62,000 nucleotides of DNA from Adiantum capillus-veneris. Taxonomy: Eukaryota > Streptophyta > Polypodiopsida > Polypodiales > Pteridaceae. The translations under genes and the position numbers were made by a program. The stretch covers positions 76,058,676 to 76,120,675 of the forward strand of contig CM043969.1 of NCBI GenBank assembly GCA_014529385.2, in the 5' to 3' direction. The notes under the pieces are model-generated. The model did no database searches. It was given only the letters and a program-made list of their open reading frames with translations, and was not told the DNA's origin. This document shows positions 1 to 10,020 of this stretch, piece after piece (position 1 is the first letter of the stretch; the number at the start of each line of letters is the position of its first letter).

Positions 1-10
1 GTATGTATAC

Positions 11-1129
11 TTGGGAGATGATGAAGCTTGTGAGATTGTCGGCAAAGGTACAGTTTCTGTCAAAACTACTAACGGAAATGAATGGAAGCTTAAAGATGTT
101 AGGCATGTTCCTTCTCTTCGCAAAAATTTGATCTCTACAGGACAATTGGACGATGAAGGTCACAACATTGCATTTGGAAACAAACGGTGGACGATCTCAA
201 AGGGATCTTTGGTGGTTGCCAAGGGAGAAAAAGTCGGTACACTTTACTTGTGTACCGTTAGCACGCAACCTTCAGCTTGTGCAGCAACTACATAAGTTGA
301 CAGTGTGGTGTGGCACTACCGACTTGGGCATATGAGTGCCAAAGGAATGTAAATCCTTCAAACAAAGAAGCTTCTACCAGGTTTGAAAGAAGTGGACTTA
401 GAGTTCTGTGAAGATTGTGTTTATGGTAAACAAAAGAGGGTAAAATTTCAAAAATCAGGAAATGAAAGAAAAATAAAAAAACTTGAGTTGGTTCATTCTG
501 ATGTTTGGGGTCCAGCAAGTACACCATCACTTGGTGGCTCATTATACTATGTAACATTCATAGACGATGCGACTAGAAAAACATGGGTTTATGTCATGAA
601 GAATAAATCCGATGTATTTTCCATATTTCAAAGGTGGAAAGCCTTGGTGGAGAATGAAACAGGTACTAAGGTTAAATGCCTCAGATCCGACAATGGAGGT
701 GAATATTGCAGCCAAGCTTTTGAAAGCTTTTGTGCTAGCAATGGCATTCAGAGGCAAAGGACAACCCCAAGGACACCTCAACAAAATGGTATTTCGGAAA
801 GGATGAATAGGACAATCATGGAGCGAGCACGAAGCATGCGGCTACATGCAGGCCTACCGCTTGAGCTTTGGGCAGCTGTAAGTACGTCTGTGCACTTAAT
901 CAACCGGTCACCCTCAACGGCATTGGATGGGGGAGTTCCAGAAGAGGCATGGAAAGGTAAACCGGTGAATTATGCATTTCTCAAAGTGTTTGGGTGTGAG
1001 GCTTTCATGCACATAGATAGAAGCCTAAAATCAAAGCTAGATCAAAGTCCAAAAAGTGTTTCTTCATTGGCTATGGAGAAGGTGACTTTGGGTATCGCCT
1101 ATGGAATCCTGAAGATGGTAAAATCTTAA
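11..1129 (+). pseudogene. A1 pol: pre-integrase segment and integrase
   Basis: 11-295 encodes the strand between protease and the pre-integrase zinc region (YLGDDEACEIVGKG). The frame then breaks around 290-350; the stop at 349 (TAA) is CAA in A2. 383-1129 encodes the CEDC-type zinc tail, the first catalytic Asp in HSDVWGP (about residue 40), the second in RSDNGGEY and the catalytic Glu in NGISERMNRT, which is the D,D35E core of a copia integrase. It ends with the FGCEAFMHID segment and a frame break near 1045, where A2 reads on. This enzyme inserts retrotransposon cDNA into chromosomes. Confidence 0.9.
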
Positions 1130-1161
1130 GGAGTAGGGATGTAATTTTTAACGAACAAAAT

Positions 1162-2230
1162 ATGTACAAAGATTACTTGGAAAGAAAACAAACAAAAGAA
1201 ACAGGTGATGAGTACATGGAGCTTGAGGACGGTGAAGACTCAAGGACTGCAAACGGTGACAATCTGCAACAACGTCAACCAAATGAGGAGCCTCAACCTA
1301 TTCCCCGAAGATCTACAAGAGCAAGTAGACCTCCAGAAAGGTTTGTTCCTTCCTTCAACCATCTCTTGATCTCAGATTCTGGAGAGCCGGAATCATACGA
1401 AGAAGCTATGCAACATGAATCCAAAGAAGAATGGACGAAGAGCATGCAAGTGGAGATGGACTCACTACATCGCAACCAAACATGGGAGTTGGTTGAGTTG
1501 CCTAAAGGTAAGCGGGCACTTCAAGACAAATGGGTGTACAAGCTGAAGGAAGAAGAAGGTGGGAAGAAAAGGTACAAGTCTAAGCTTGTGGTAAAAGGGT
1601 TTTCTCAAAAGAAAGGTATTGACTTCAATGAAATATTTTATCATGTTGTAAAAATGAACTCAATTAGGCTTGTCTTAAGCCTTGTGGCTGCTAATGATCT
1701 AAATCTCGAGTAAATGGATGTAAATACGGCATTCCCTCATGGTGACTTAGAGGAGGAAGTCTACATGCTTCAACCAAAGGGGTATGAAGTAAAAGGTAAA
1801 GGAGAAAATGGTTTGCAGATTAAAGAAGAGCTTGTATGGTTTAAAGCAAGCATCAAGACAATGGTACTTGAAGTTTGATCGATGGATATTGGATCATAGA
1901 TTCACAAGATGCAACTCGGATCACTGCGTCTACACGAAGAATTTGGGAGATGGGAAATTCATCATCCTAATGTTATATGTTGATGACATGTTGATTGCAA
2001 GTGCTAACATGCAGGACATCAAAGACCTAAAAGAGGAGCTATCTAAATCTTTTTCAATGAAAGATTTAGGTGTTGCAAAGAGGATACTTGGTATGAAAAT
2101 ATCAAGGGATAGGACGAAGAAGACAATAAAGCTATCTCAAGAAGATTACATCAAGAAGGTACTAGAAAGGTTTGCACAATGCAAAATGCAAAACCAGTTT
2201 CTACACCTTTGGCTAGTCACTTTAAACTAA
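1162..2230 (+). pseudogene. A1 pol: reverse transcriptase
   Basis: 1162-1713 holds an acidic linker (PRRSTRASRPPERF) and the start of the copia RT domain (NQTWELVELPKGKRAL, then KLVVKGFSQKKG). A TAA at 1711-1713 replaces the CAA of A2 just before MDVNTAF. 1808-2230 carries CRLKKSLYGLKQASRQWY and the catalytic YVDD at 1976-1987. A frame break near 2180 separates it from the next segment. The enzyme copies element RNA into DNA inside virus-like particles. Copy-specific stops make it non-functional here. Confidence 0.92.
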
Positions 2231-2970
2231 CGAAGGATATGTGTCCAAAGACACAAGAGGAGATAGCCTATATGTCTAAAGTTCCATATGCTGCAGCGGT
2301 AGGTTCTCTAATGTATGCTATGGTCTGGACAAGGCCAGACATTGCACATGCAGTGGGAGTTGTGAGTAGGTTCATGGACAACCCAGGTAAAGAGCATTGG
2401 CAAGCTGTGAAGTGGATACTTAGGTATCTAAAAGGGACAACAACAAATGCTTTGTATTTTGGAGGAACTGATATTTTTCTAGAAGGGTATGCTGATGCAG
2501 ATATGGCAAGTGACAAAGATACTCGAAGGAGCACTACTGGCTATGTGTTCATGGTTGGAGGCACAAAAGTAAGCTGGGCTTCAAAGCTGCAGAAAGTGGT
2601 TTCACTTTCTACCACGGAAGCAGAATATGTAGCAATGACAGAGGCAAGCAAAGAAATTCTTTGGCTTCATAGATTCTTAGAAGAGCTTGGATTCAAACAA
2701 GACAATTGTGTCTTGTACAGTGATAGCCAAAGCGCTATCCATCTTGCAAATAACTCAACCTTTCATTCAAGGACAAAGCACATTGAGGTGAGATATCACT
2801 TCATACGCACTCTTTTGGAAGAGGGACAGCTAAAGCTAGGAAAGGTGCATACAAGTGAAAATCCTGCAGACATGTTTACAAAGGTGGTCAACATGGAGAA
2901 GTTGAGTTTTTGCTCATCTTCAATCGGCATTCAAGGATTCTTAAGAAGCCACGATGGAAAGCAGTCATAG
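2179..2970 (+). pseudogene. A1 pol: end of RT and RNase H
   Basis: This reads in a different frame from the preceding RT segment and overlaps it. It contains the copia RT thumb (PYAAAVGSLMYAMVWTRPDI) and the RNase H signature (GYADADMASDKDTRRSTTGY, LSTTEAEYVAMTEASKE, SDSQSAIHLANN, HSRTKHIEVRYHFIR). The segment is intact to its stop, about 30 bases before the 3' LTR. RNase H removes the RNA strand during reverse transcription. Confidence 0.92.
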
Positions 2971-2990
2971 GTTTGGTTGGATCAGTCTCC

Positions 2991-3000
2991 AAGTGGGAGA
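2991..3000 (+). other. A1 polypurine tract
   Basis: AAGTGGGAGA stands directly before the TGTTAAG start of the 3' LTR. The same string precedes the A2 3' LTR at 53696-53705. It primes plus-strand DNA synthesis. Confidence 0.85.
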
Positions 3001-3207
3001 TTGTTAAGTATGGAGCCTGATTTACCCTTGTAATTTTTTGTGGTAAAAGCGCACATTTGTAAGGCCCCCACTATGAGGAGAAGCCATCGTGCGTGAAGGA
3101 AAATCACTCACCGGAAACCAAAATTTTCACGGACAAGAATCGGGGGAATATTCCTTTTGGCCGGAATATTATGGCCGGACGGTGGCAGGAAAGTGGTCGG
3201 AAAACAA

Positions 3208-3302
3208 CCGGTCGGTTGGCCGGTAGTCAATGGCCGGTGGCCGGTGGTCGGAAGTCAATGGCCGGTGGCCGGTGGCCGAATTTAATGGCCGGTGGCCGAA
3301 TT
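3208..3302 (+). repeat. GGCCGGT minisatellite in A1 LTR
   Basis: Irregular direct repeats of GGCCGGTGGCCG and AAGTCAATGGCCGG units. A2 has only one or two units at the matching sites (about 49240-49275 and 53930-53985). It lies in the LTR upstream of the TATA box, so within U3. Confidence 0.8.
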
Positions 3303-3428
3303 CAAAAGCGGACTTGTCTTCTCAAGGGCGGCCACACATGGGCGGATTGGAGGGTCCGATTTGGACTTATTCGCACAAGGGCGGCTACACATGGCTGCCT
3401 CTCATAAGAGAGGGCAGTCCTTTTGGCC

Positions 3429-3436
3429 TATAAAAG
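3429..3436 (+). promoter_or_regulatory. TATA box of A-family LTR
   Basis: TATAAAAG inside GGCCTATAAAAGGAGGCC. It is conserved at 49401-49408 and 54108-54115 in both A2 LTRs. It sits about 320 bp before the LTR end, the usual place for the U3 promoter. Confidence 0.7.
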
Positions 3437-3743
3437 GAGGCCATTTCTACACACATTATATAGTGTGAAGTTGATGCAACAAGGTGAGTGTGAGGTGGTG
3501 AGAGTGAAGCAAGGCGGGAGCTCCATTAAGGGTATAATCCCTTTGTAAACTACTTCTTGTTTTGAAGTACTAAAGCCATTGAGTGGCTGCTTTCCCGTGG
3601 ACGCAGCCCACATTGGGTGAACCACGTATATCGTATGTACTCTCTCTCTCTCTCTACTCTATAATCTCGTGTAAGTGAATTTGTCTCTCTCCATTAAGTA
3701 ATCTACTCAATTATCTATTTAGCTACGTCTTATTTTCTTAACA

Positions 3744-6030
3744 AGTCTAGTTTTGATCGTCGGATGATTGAGCTTTAAAAGTTCTTGGTACCAATAGGTG
3801 GGTAGCTAAGAAAATGTGATCTCTTAGCTTTAAAGGTTTTCAACCAACACAAGAGATGGGATGTTGTTTTGGCACTTTGACTACATATATATACCCATTG
3901 TCAACCCAAATGGAGCACAAAAACCTTAAGAAATGGAAGTGATAATTATATTTGAGTTGTGAAAAAATCCATAGCTTGGGTGTAGTATTAAGATTTTAGT
4001 GTCCAAATTGTTTGAATGTATGTATCTATTAGAAATACAACTTGTTGTCAAAAGTCTTGGAAAGCGAAGAAACCAAAATCTGTTTTTCACAAATTTGAGC
4101 AACAAACAAGCAATATAGGATTAACATAATGATCAACACTTGTACGGTTGATCCCAACGCTAGCAACTCAATGTGATTTAAACTTAATAGTACAACAATT
4201 TCCTCTTTTGGAGTCTCTCTCTCATAATATTTTGATCCAAATTACTTGAAAGTTCACCCACAAGTACTAGCTTGTGTGCATGTTCAAAAGATGCAACTAA
4301 TTGTTCGAGTTGTTAAGGACATAAGAAATTGGGATTTTTAGCCCTAAGCCAACTTGCAAACCAAACTACCAATGTTGCTTATACAAAGTCCAGATTAGTT
4401 CTGGTGAAAAATCACTATAAACCACCAAAAAATATTTTCATGCAGGGTGCTTTCCAGTGTTCTAGAACCATTTATGATGGAATGGTTACTTCCTTCCATG
4501 ATGAGACATATGATTTCATTTTCAATCCAAATTTCTAGCTTTATACCTCCAAATGAGCAAATTATCTTGCTTCCTTCAACTTGTTTCATTGTGGATAGAT
4601 AAACATATCTGCTACAAAAATAATCAATCTAGAAACCAAACAACCATTGCAAATCAAGCATTCAACGTGAGGCTAAGGACTTCCAAATTCCTTATAATCT
4701 TCAAATTTTCCCTTATTCCCATTAGTTCTACTTACCTTACTTCTAACACAAGCAAAAACTCGAAAAGAAACGGATTGAATAACTTAATAAGACGTTTTTT
4801 CTTGGTATGTTTGATGAGCACCCTAAACTTTTGGTCACAAAATTACAATCTCTCAAATGCCCAAATTAATCCTAAAGAGAAAAGAGAGAATGATGTTACA
4901 ATATGCTATAGAAGGTCTTTGACTATCTTAAGATGGGTCTACGTTAAGTTCGATTCTCCATCAAATGGTGCCCATGTTAATGGATCATCACAATGAACAA
5001 CATATGGAGTGAGGGTTTGCACAACACGAACAAGACAATTGTCAACATAGGTAGTTGACATAATAAGACCAGGAAGGCAAAAGCAGCTCGATCATGCACT
5101 ACAAAAAGTATCACTCACGCTAAGAGCAAAGCTATGCCAAGAAACAAAACAAACGCTTAATGCTATGAAAGTTTCCATGAGGGGTTATCAAACACACAAG
5201 TAGGTGTGCTCAATTTTGAAAACGGGCCTAATGAAGTAGAATATCGGGGAGATGCCTCGGAGGTTTAAAGAGAAAAAGGCAAGGTGAAATCCAGGTGTAG
5301 CAGGCAAACCTGCTACAAGTGACACGGCAATCTTTTTTTTTTTAGTGCAGCGTGGAGAAATTATGCACAACTGACAAAGAAAAGGAGTTATGCGACAACG
5401 AAAAGAGCAAGACATTGCATTTTTTAATATTTGCAGTGGGTTAAGAGGGGACCAACAACACGCCCCTGAACCTTCTGCGTGAGTTGACGGGTTTGATTCC
5501 TCTGCCAAGCTCGTTGAGATTTATGTGTGTGATGTCTCGATCGCAATGTCTGGTGGAATATTTGAAGATTCCATATTATTGGAAGAGAGTAGACCGAATA
5601 TATACTAAAAAATGTCTCTATGTTGAAAACCTATAAGAAACTCCAACTTCTTAGATACCACGAAAATCCAAAGAGACCTTGTGATAAAAAATGATCAAAT
5701 ATGCAATGATGTGGCATCAAACTGATTGATATGATTTCATATCAAATGGATTTATATGTGTTAGAAAACCTCCTACAATCAATCTTTAGGCAATGCATGG
5801 GCTAAGGATGCACACAATCTACAATAGGAAGAGACATGAGCTTGTTTGCAACACTCTGTTGTCTTCTGAACAAAAGATCAAAGGCTCTAGGATGTATATG
5901 TCCAACTTGTATTCACATTGTTTGAATCCCGATGACCTAGAGCTTGTCTTCTTAACTACAACTAGGTCCGATATCTGCAAGTCTATTACAAATTGAAACT
6001 CACAACGAGCCTAACTAGTTGAGACAACCC
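3744..6030. other. Intergenic or intronic DNA, no gene recognised
   Basis: AT-rich sequence to the right of copia A1. Short open frames on both strands (4329-4538, 4553-4996, 5188-5508, 5793-5996) show no domain or codon pattern that I recognise. No LTR ends, tRNA or rRNA are visible. A poly-T tract lies near 5332-5343. Confidence 0.6.
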
Positions 6031-6037
6031 TTATTAC

Positions 6038-6231
6038 ATATTTTAATTTAAGGAAGAAAAAGTTAATGATTGCCTTGGCCAAAACCTTTAATAGATCAGG
6101 TGCAACAACCACCATCTTTGAATAATAGCTATAGATATTTTAATTGAAGGAAGAAAAAGTTAATGATTGCCTTGGCCAAAAACTTTAATAGATCAGGTGC
6201 AACAACCACCATCTTTGAATAATAGCTATAC
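6038..6231. repeat. Tandem duplication, 97-bp unit
   Basis: Unit 1 (6038-6134) and unit 2 (6135-6231) each start ATATTTTAATT and run through AGTTAATGATTGCCTTGG to GAATAATAGCTAT. Only a few bases differ, so the duplication is recent. It abuts the hairpin at 6221-6276. Confidence 0.92.
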
Positions 6232-6276
6232 TCCATTTCTTATTAATTTAAAAATAAGAAGCGGAGTATAGCTATT
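6221..6276. repeat. Inverted repeat (hairpin)
   Basis: Left arm 6221-6244 (AATAGCTATACTCC...TTCTTATT) is complementary to right arm 6253-6276 at 22 of 24 positions, with an 8-base loop. It could form a cruciform or be the palindromic end of a foldback element. The left arm overlaps the end of the tandem unit. Confidence 0.85.
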
Positions 6277-6420
6277 AAACAAACCTATGCACTAATGGCT
6301 TCCAAAAAGAAAATCACTAGCTACCTAGTGCAAAGACACTCTAAAGAGAAGAAAACACTGAAGGGAAAATAAAGGAGAAGAGAAACACAAATGTACTAAT
6401 GTGCACTAGACCACCCACGG

Positions 6421-6784
6421 CACTAAAGGGCACGGGTAGAAAGAGATGGGATCGGCGGCGCAGGTCAAAAGGGGGAATCTCGAGGGGGATTGAGGGTGGA
6501 AAAAAATGGGCGCCCATGGCGGGCATGGAGACTCGAACCCTCGCCACCACCGTGAGAGCCCAATGCGCTAACCGCTACGCCCGCGACGGGGAAGTTGACA
6601 TATGGGCAAACCGGCAAATGATAAATAAATGTGGACAACCCCCCCTGCTTGTCCAAGTTTACCTTTTGGTGTCCTAGTTTACCCCAGCATCCTACGGCTA
6701 CACGCGTCTTGAACTTCGTGTCCGAACTTCGCTGTCGTGGATCCCACCGCTTGAGCTTCAATAAATCTCCCGTGCCCTTTAGTG
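6421..6784. repeat. Segment flanked by 16-bp inverted repeats
   Basis: CACTAAAGGGCACGGG at 6421-6436 is the perfect reverse complement of 6769-6784. Partial complementarity extends outwards (CTAGACC-type sequence on both sides). The 364-bp interval contains the tRNA-like piece. I see no flanking target-site duplication. Confidence 0.7.
6518..6584 (-). other. tRNA-like sequence, probable tRNA-derived SINE head
   Basis: On the minus strand GCGGGCG (6578-6584) can pair with TGCCCGC (6519-6525) as a 7-bp acceptor-like stem. In between are an A-box-like TAGCGGTTAGCGCATTGG and a good B-box GGTTCGAGTC (about 6530-6539), the two parts of an internal RNA polymerase III promoter. The anticodon stem does not pair well and the length is short, so an intact tRNA gene is unlikely. 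A SINE head or a tRNA pseudogene are the two readings. Confidence 0.5.
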
Positions 6785-7029
6785 CTAAAGCTAGACCAAC
6801 TCTCTTTATATGGACATAAAAAGTCTTTTATTTCTTAAACTCACCCTTCACTACTGCACTTAAGATGAGGCACATAATGCAATTCCATAGGACCATAGGT
6901 GTGTAATGCACAATCATTAACACTGGACATAAGTGCAACATTAATGCCGTTTCCTCACTGCTGTGCTGGCTGGTTGTGGGTTATTGAATCGCGAAGAATG
7001 GTAACGCCGTGATTTGGGATCTGTGAAGA

Positions 7030-7131
7030 ATGTCGACGCGGCCACTGAACCCGGCCAAGCCCATCGTGGATGCCCTCCTGCAGAGATTCCTTCCCCTCGC
7101 TGGTCGAAGGATTGACACAGCTCAAGCTCAG
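7030..7131 (+). CDS. Probable first exon of a FURRY-like cell morphogenesis protein
   Basis: The ATG at 7030 opens 34 codons (MSTRPLNPAKPIVDALLQRF, then LPLAGRRIDTAQAQ) that end exactly at CAG followed by GTGACA, a consensus splice donor in phase 0. From memory, plant FURRY-like (PAG1-type) proteins start with a very similar IVDALLQRFLPLARRR segment followed by ETAQAQ. These are very large armadillo-type scaffold proteins acting in cell shape and polarity. The Gly in LAGRR, where I expect Arg, could be a variant or a sign of decay. I found no second exon in the window, so this is either an orphan exon copy or the start of a gene with a long TE-filled intron. Confidence 0.6.
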
Positions 7132-7655
7132 GTGACAACTTCCTCACTCCTTCTCCCTCAATGTGTCGTCTCATCAAAGTTGGTATACATGCATCGGTAA
7201 TACGCAAAAGGGATCTTGATTACGTTTTAAACCTAACAGTCTTACACTGGTCGCTGCAAACAAATTCTATAGCTACATTACTGGGAGAAATGTTTTGCAA
7301 AGACAAGGTGGAAAATGTATCTTTTGATTGCAAGAATGGCAGATTGTAGCAACTATTGATTGGTGCGAGTAAAAGAAGTGGTACACAATTAATTTTGAAG
7401 GACTAACAATCCCTTTAACCAAACGTTGGCTTTGTGCCTCACACTACAAGATCTCGATGCCACCATTTCAATTGATTCATGTCAACCCCACTCCTCAAAG
7501 AAACATCTGCAAATTTCCATGGACCACACGCAAAGAAATGGGTAGGCAAGATCATGGATATTGGGTTATTTGCCAGTGCTGAAAAACCTGCTGAATAAAC
7601 TCCTCAGCCAACCGAAGAGATTCTCCTACTCACCCCCTATAGTGCATGTTGTAAA
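7132..7655. other. Sequence after the exon, no gene recognised
   Basis: It begins with the putative splice donor. Short open frames (for example 7161-7349 on the plus strand) have no recognisable domain. If the exon is real, this is intron sequence. Confidence 0.5.
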
Positions 7656-8219
7656 AGGTACCTATCTCTAAAGAATCCAAAGGCTACTTAATGTCTTGCG
7701 GCACCTCAGACTTATTCTTAGCTGCCTCCAATTGCTGATCCACATGGTCTATTTTTCTGTTCAGCTACTCTAGGGCATCCTCTTGATCCTGATAAGGTAA
7801 CCTCTCCTCAAGAGGTCTATTGACTTTGACCCCCTCTGATCTCTATCATGTTGTCGCACAAAGTCCTGCTGCTGTGAAAAAATCTGTTAGATTTGTTGTG
7901 GCTGTGGCTACGAGTGTCGTTCCCTCCCGCGCCTAGTTTGTCTCTGTTGTTGCCCTCTAGGACAAACCCTCACCAGATGCCCCATCTCATGACATCTAAG
8001 GCACTGGTTCGATCTGTCCGTAATCACAATCCTCACAAGTGTAGAAGCCCTTTCCAATCAAAAGTGATAGTTATCCGGAAATTCTATGGAAGTGGTGATA
8101 GCCACTTTAATAAATGGCACAAATGTCTAGGTCTGTACAAAGTACATAAATGGTATGCCAAAAATAGAACTCATCGACCTCAACATATCTTGCAATCAAA
8201 ATTGTGCCGGTAGCTCTAA
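7656..8219 (-). pseudogene. Decayed zinc-knuckle reading frame (LINE ORF1 or DUF4283-like), part 1
   Basis: On the minus strand 8003 to 7962 encodes CLRCHEMGHLVRVC, a clean CX2CX4HX4C zinc knuckle. Before it come weak traces resembling the DUF4283-type segment that precedes zinc knuckles in plant LINE ORF1 proteins (LPAQF, then LRSMSSIFGIPF). Stops and frameshifts are frequent on both sides. Copia E inserted at 8215-8219, and the 5' part of this frame (minus-strand sense) continues beyond E at 29811. The family assignment is tentative; the zinc knuckle is clear. Confidence 0.45.
8215..8219. other. Target-site duplication of E (left copy)
   Basis: TCTAA directly precedes the E 5' LTR and recurs at 29811-29815 directly after the 3' LTR. 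The five-base length is normal for copia and gypsy integrases. Confidence 0.9.
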
Positions 8220-8369
8220 TGTTGGGTTAAAGGCCTAAATAACCCCTTTTTGTACATTTTTATACTTTGTGTAGGTTCATATTAAATATGCACACATTTT
8301 TTTTAAAGTCACTTATAATAAAAGTGGGAAAACCCAAAACTCACTTATTGAGTTTTCCCCATAAACGTG

Positions 8370-8417
<48 letters not shown>

Positions 8418-8528
8418 GCTTCGATCCCTAGCGCTTCCTCTTTGCTGCACTCCGCCTCCTGCTTCTTGCCCCAATCCTGCACTACATCGCGACGTGCACC
8501 TATTGGTACCTTCTGCTTCGCACTTTCA
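8220..8528 (+). repeat. 5' LTR of copia E
   Basis: It starts TGTTGGGTTAAAGG and ends CACTTTCA. It includes TTATAATAAAAGTGGG, a possible TATA region, and a CT microsatellite at 8372-8415 that is far longer than in the 3' LTR (about 18 bp), which accounts for most of the length difference. Confidence 0.95.
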
Positions 8529-8530
8529 AC

Positions 8531-8542
8531 TGGTATCAAAGC
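8531..8542 (+). other. E primer-binding site (initiator Met tRNA type)
   Basis: TGGTATCAAAGC starts two bases after the LTR and differs at one base from the usual plant initiator-Met primer site TGGTATCAGAGC. K has TGGTATCAGAGT at 43324. Confidence 0.85.
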
Positions 8543-8877
8543 CCTAGGGTTTCGAAATAGCTCTGCATAGTCTGTTGGACAACGAGTTAAAATTGCTCTC
8601 CCGCGATTAATTTCGCTTCCATGCTAACCCCTTGCTTTCGCAGTCGAATAGGTCACCAAAACTACCAAAACAGGTTGTTTTTAGGTCAAAACAAGTGATT
8701 TACAGGTTATAATAGGTCAAAACAGCAATACGCAAGTGAACCAAAGTTGTGGGATCACATGTATTGATGTTTGTCGCGACAAATTGAGTGAAAAGTTGTG
8801 TACAGGTGCTTGAAATTGCACTTTTCAGTTGAAATTTCAGAGTTGGACAGTTTCATGTAAAGAAATTGTGGTCTATC

Positions 8878-9587
8878 TGTCACAAGGCGGGCACCACGTG
8901 CCAATAGAGAAGAACAGTCTGAACAGACTTTTAACACTTCAATAACAACTGAACTGAAAGAGAGAGAGACGGCACGCGACACGGAGTTGCGGAATTCCAC
9001 CCCAGAGAGTATTGGCCCCAAACCTTGGCGCCCCTTTCGGTATTTCTTTATATTGCATCATCAAAGTACAAGCTGGTACTCTAGACTCTCCACCTTCTCC
9101 AGGAAGCATGCCAGAGAAGGAGCCCTAGCCTCATATTTAAAGTCCCTTGGCCTAAAAAGCAATTTACATGAAAAGCTTTCAAACTCAAAAGCTTCTCGTC
9201 CAAAAAGCAATTTACATGAAAAACTTTCAAACTCAAAAGCTTCTGGTCCAAGAAGCAATGCCAAAAGCTGTCAGCGTAAATCACGGAAATCTGTACAGCC
9301 TTCCACGTCATCATACCAGCGCAATTTCGGAAATCAGCCTATTGCCCTTAGGGTTAGGATTAGGGTTTTTGCAGTTTTAGGATTAGGGTTTCAGCAATTA
9401 GGGTTTCCATAATTAGGGTTTCAACAATTAGGGTTTTTGGCAGAAATTAGGGTTAGGGTTTTCTGCACTCGGGCAACCACGTCATCACTCTGTGACACTT
9501 CTTCTGTTGCTTGTTCTTCTTAGGGTTTAGGCCCCTCGGCCGGTAGCTCCGTTCTTCAGTAGGTCGACACGTCAGCAGTTTGTTACA
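8878..9587 (-). repeat. J 3' LTR (left copy)
   Basis: On the minus strand it starts TGTAACAAACTGCTGACG and ends GCCTTGTGACA. It carries AAACCCTAA-like motifs at about 9342-9456 and the shared AATAAAG/GGGGCGCC block at about 9012-9060. It is shorter than the right LTR mostly because it has fewer AAACCCTAA units. Confidence 0.9.
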
Positions 9588-9599
9588 TCTCCCCTTCTT
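9588..9599 (-). other. J polypurine tract
   Basis: The minus strand reads AAGAAGGGGAGA immediately before the TGTAACA start of the 3' LTR. Confidence 0.75.
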
Positions 9600-10020
9600 G
9601 AAAGAGAGTAATCGTCTGCGATTACAGCATATCTGCAAAACAACTCAAGTTAGTTCAAAAATTTCAGAGGGTCATTCCGAGGGACATTCCGAGGGACAAT
9701 CAATTTGCTCTTTTGATCAAGAGTTAGCTTCTCCTTTCTGCACTTTTGATCAATGAGTTAGCTTCTTCTCTCGGCTGTTTTGATAAAGGAGTTAGCTTCT
9801 CCTTTCGTCCAGATCGGAACTCTTGATATTTCGGCGTAGTAAAGTTAGCCATCCCCACCCAGACCGTACTGATCTTCCACGGGTGTCTTGATGCACTAAA
9901 ATTACATACCCAGGCAATCTCATCCAATTAGGAATATTCAGTAGTTGACACATCACAATGCAACACAAATGCTTACATATGCATGTTACAAGACATAGAA
10001 ACATAAAGCCGCCGATGAAG

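Larger units (their letters stand above)
1..3743 (+). mobile_element. Ty1/copia LTR retrotransposon copy A1 (left end outside window)
   Basis: Window base 1 falls inside the region between protease and integrase and corresponds to about 50708 in copy A2 (49016-54352), which is the same family. Integrase, reverse transcriptase, RNase H, polypurine tract and 3' LTR follow in copia order. The 5' LTR, gag and protease lie to the left of the window, so its target-site duplication cannot be checked. Several stop codons and frame breaks show the copy is dead. Confidence 0.95.
3002..3743 (+). repeat. 3' LTR of copia A1
   Basis: It starts TGTTAAGTATGGAG and ends TTAACA; the matching LTR at 49016-49718 supports both limits. 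It contains a GGCCGGT-rich minisatellite, a TATA box, a CT-rich tract near 3640 and the motif TTGTTTTGAAGTACTAAAGC. It is longer than the A2 LTR mainly because of the minisatellite. Confidence 0.93.

Noticed and set aside
4329-4996. Two plus-strand open frames as small host genes
   Set aside because: AT-rich composition, no domain, no splice pattern or homology that I can see.
6518-6584. Intact tRNA gene
   Set aside because: The anticodon stem does not pair and the length is short, so I call it tRNA-like.
8345-8570. Ser/Leu or Arg/Glu repeat proteins around the CT tract
   Set aside because: They are translations of the CT microsatellite in an LTR and exist in all frames.
9342-9456. Interstitial telomere repeat
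   Set aside because: Units are TTAGGG or TTTAGGG with irregular spacers, and they recur at the same place in every J-type LTR. They belong to the element, not to a chromosome-end remnant.
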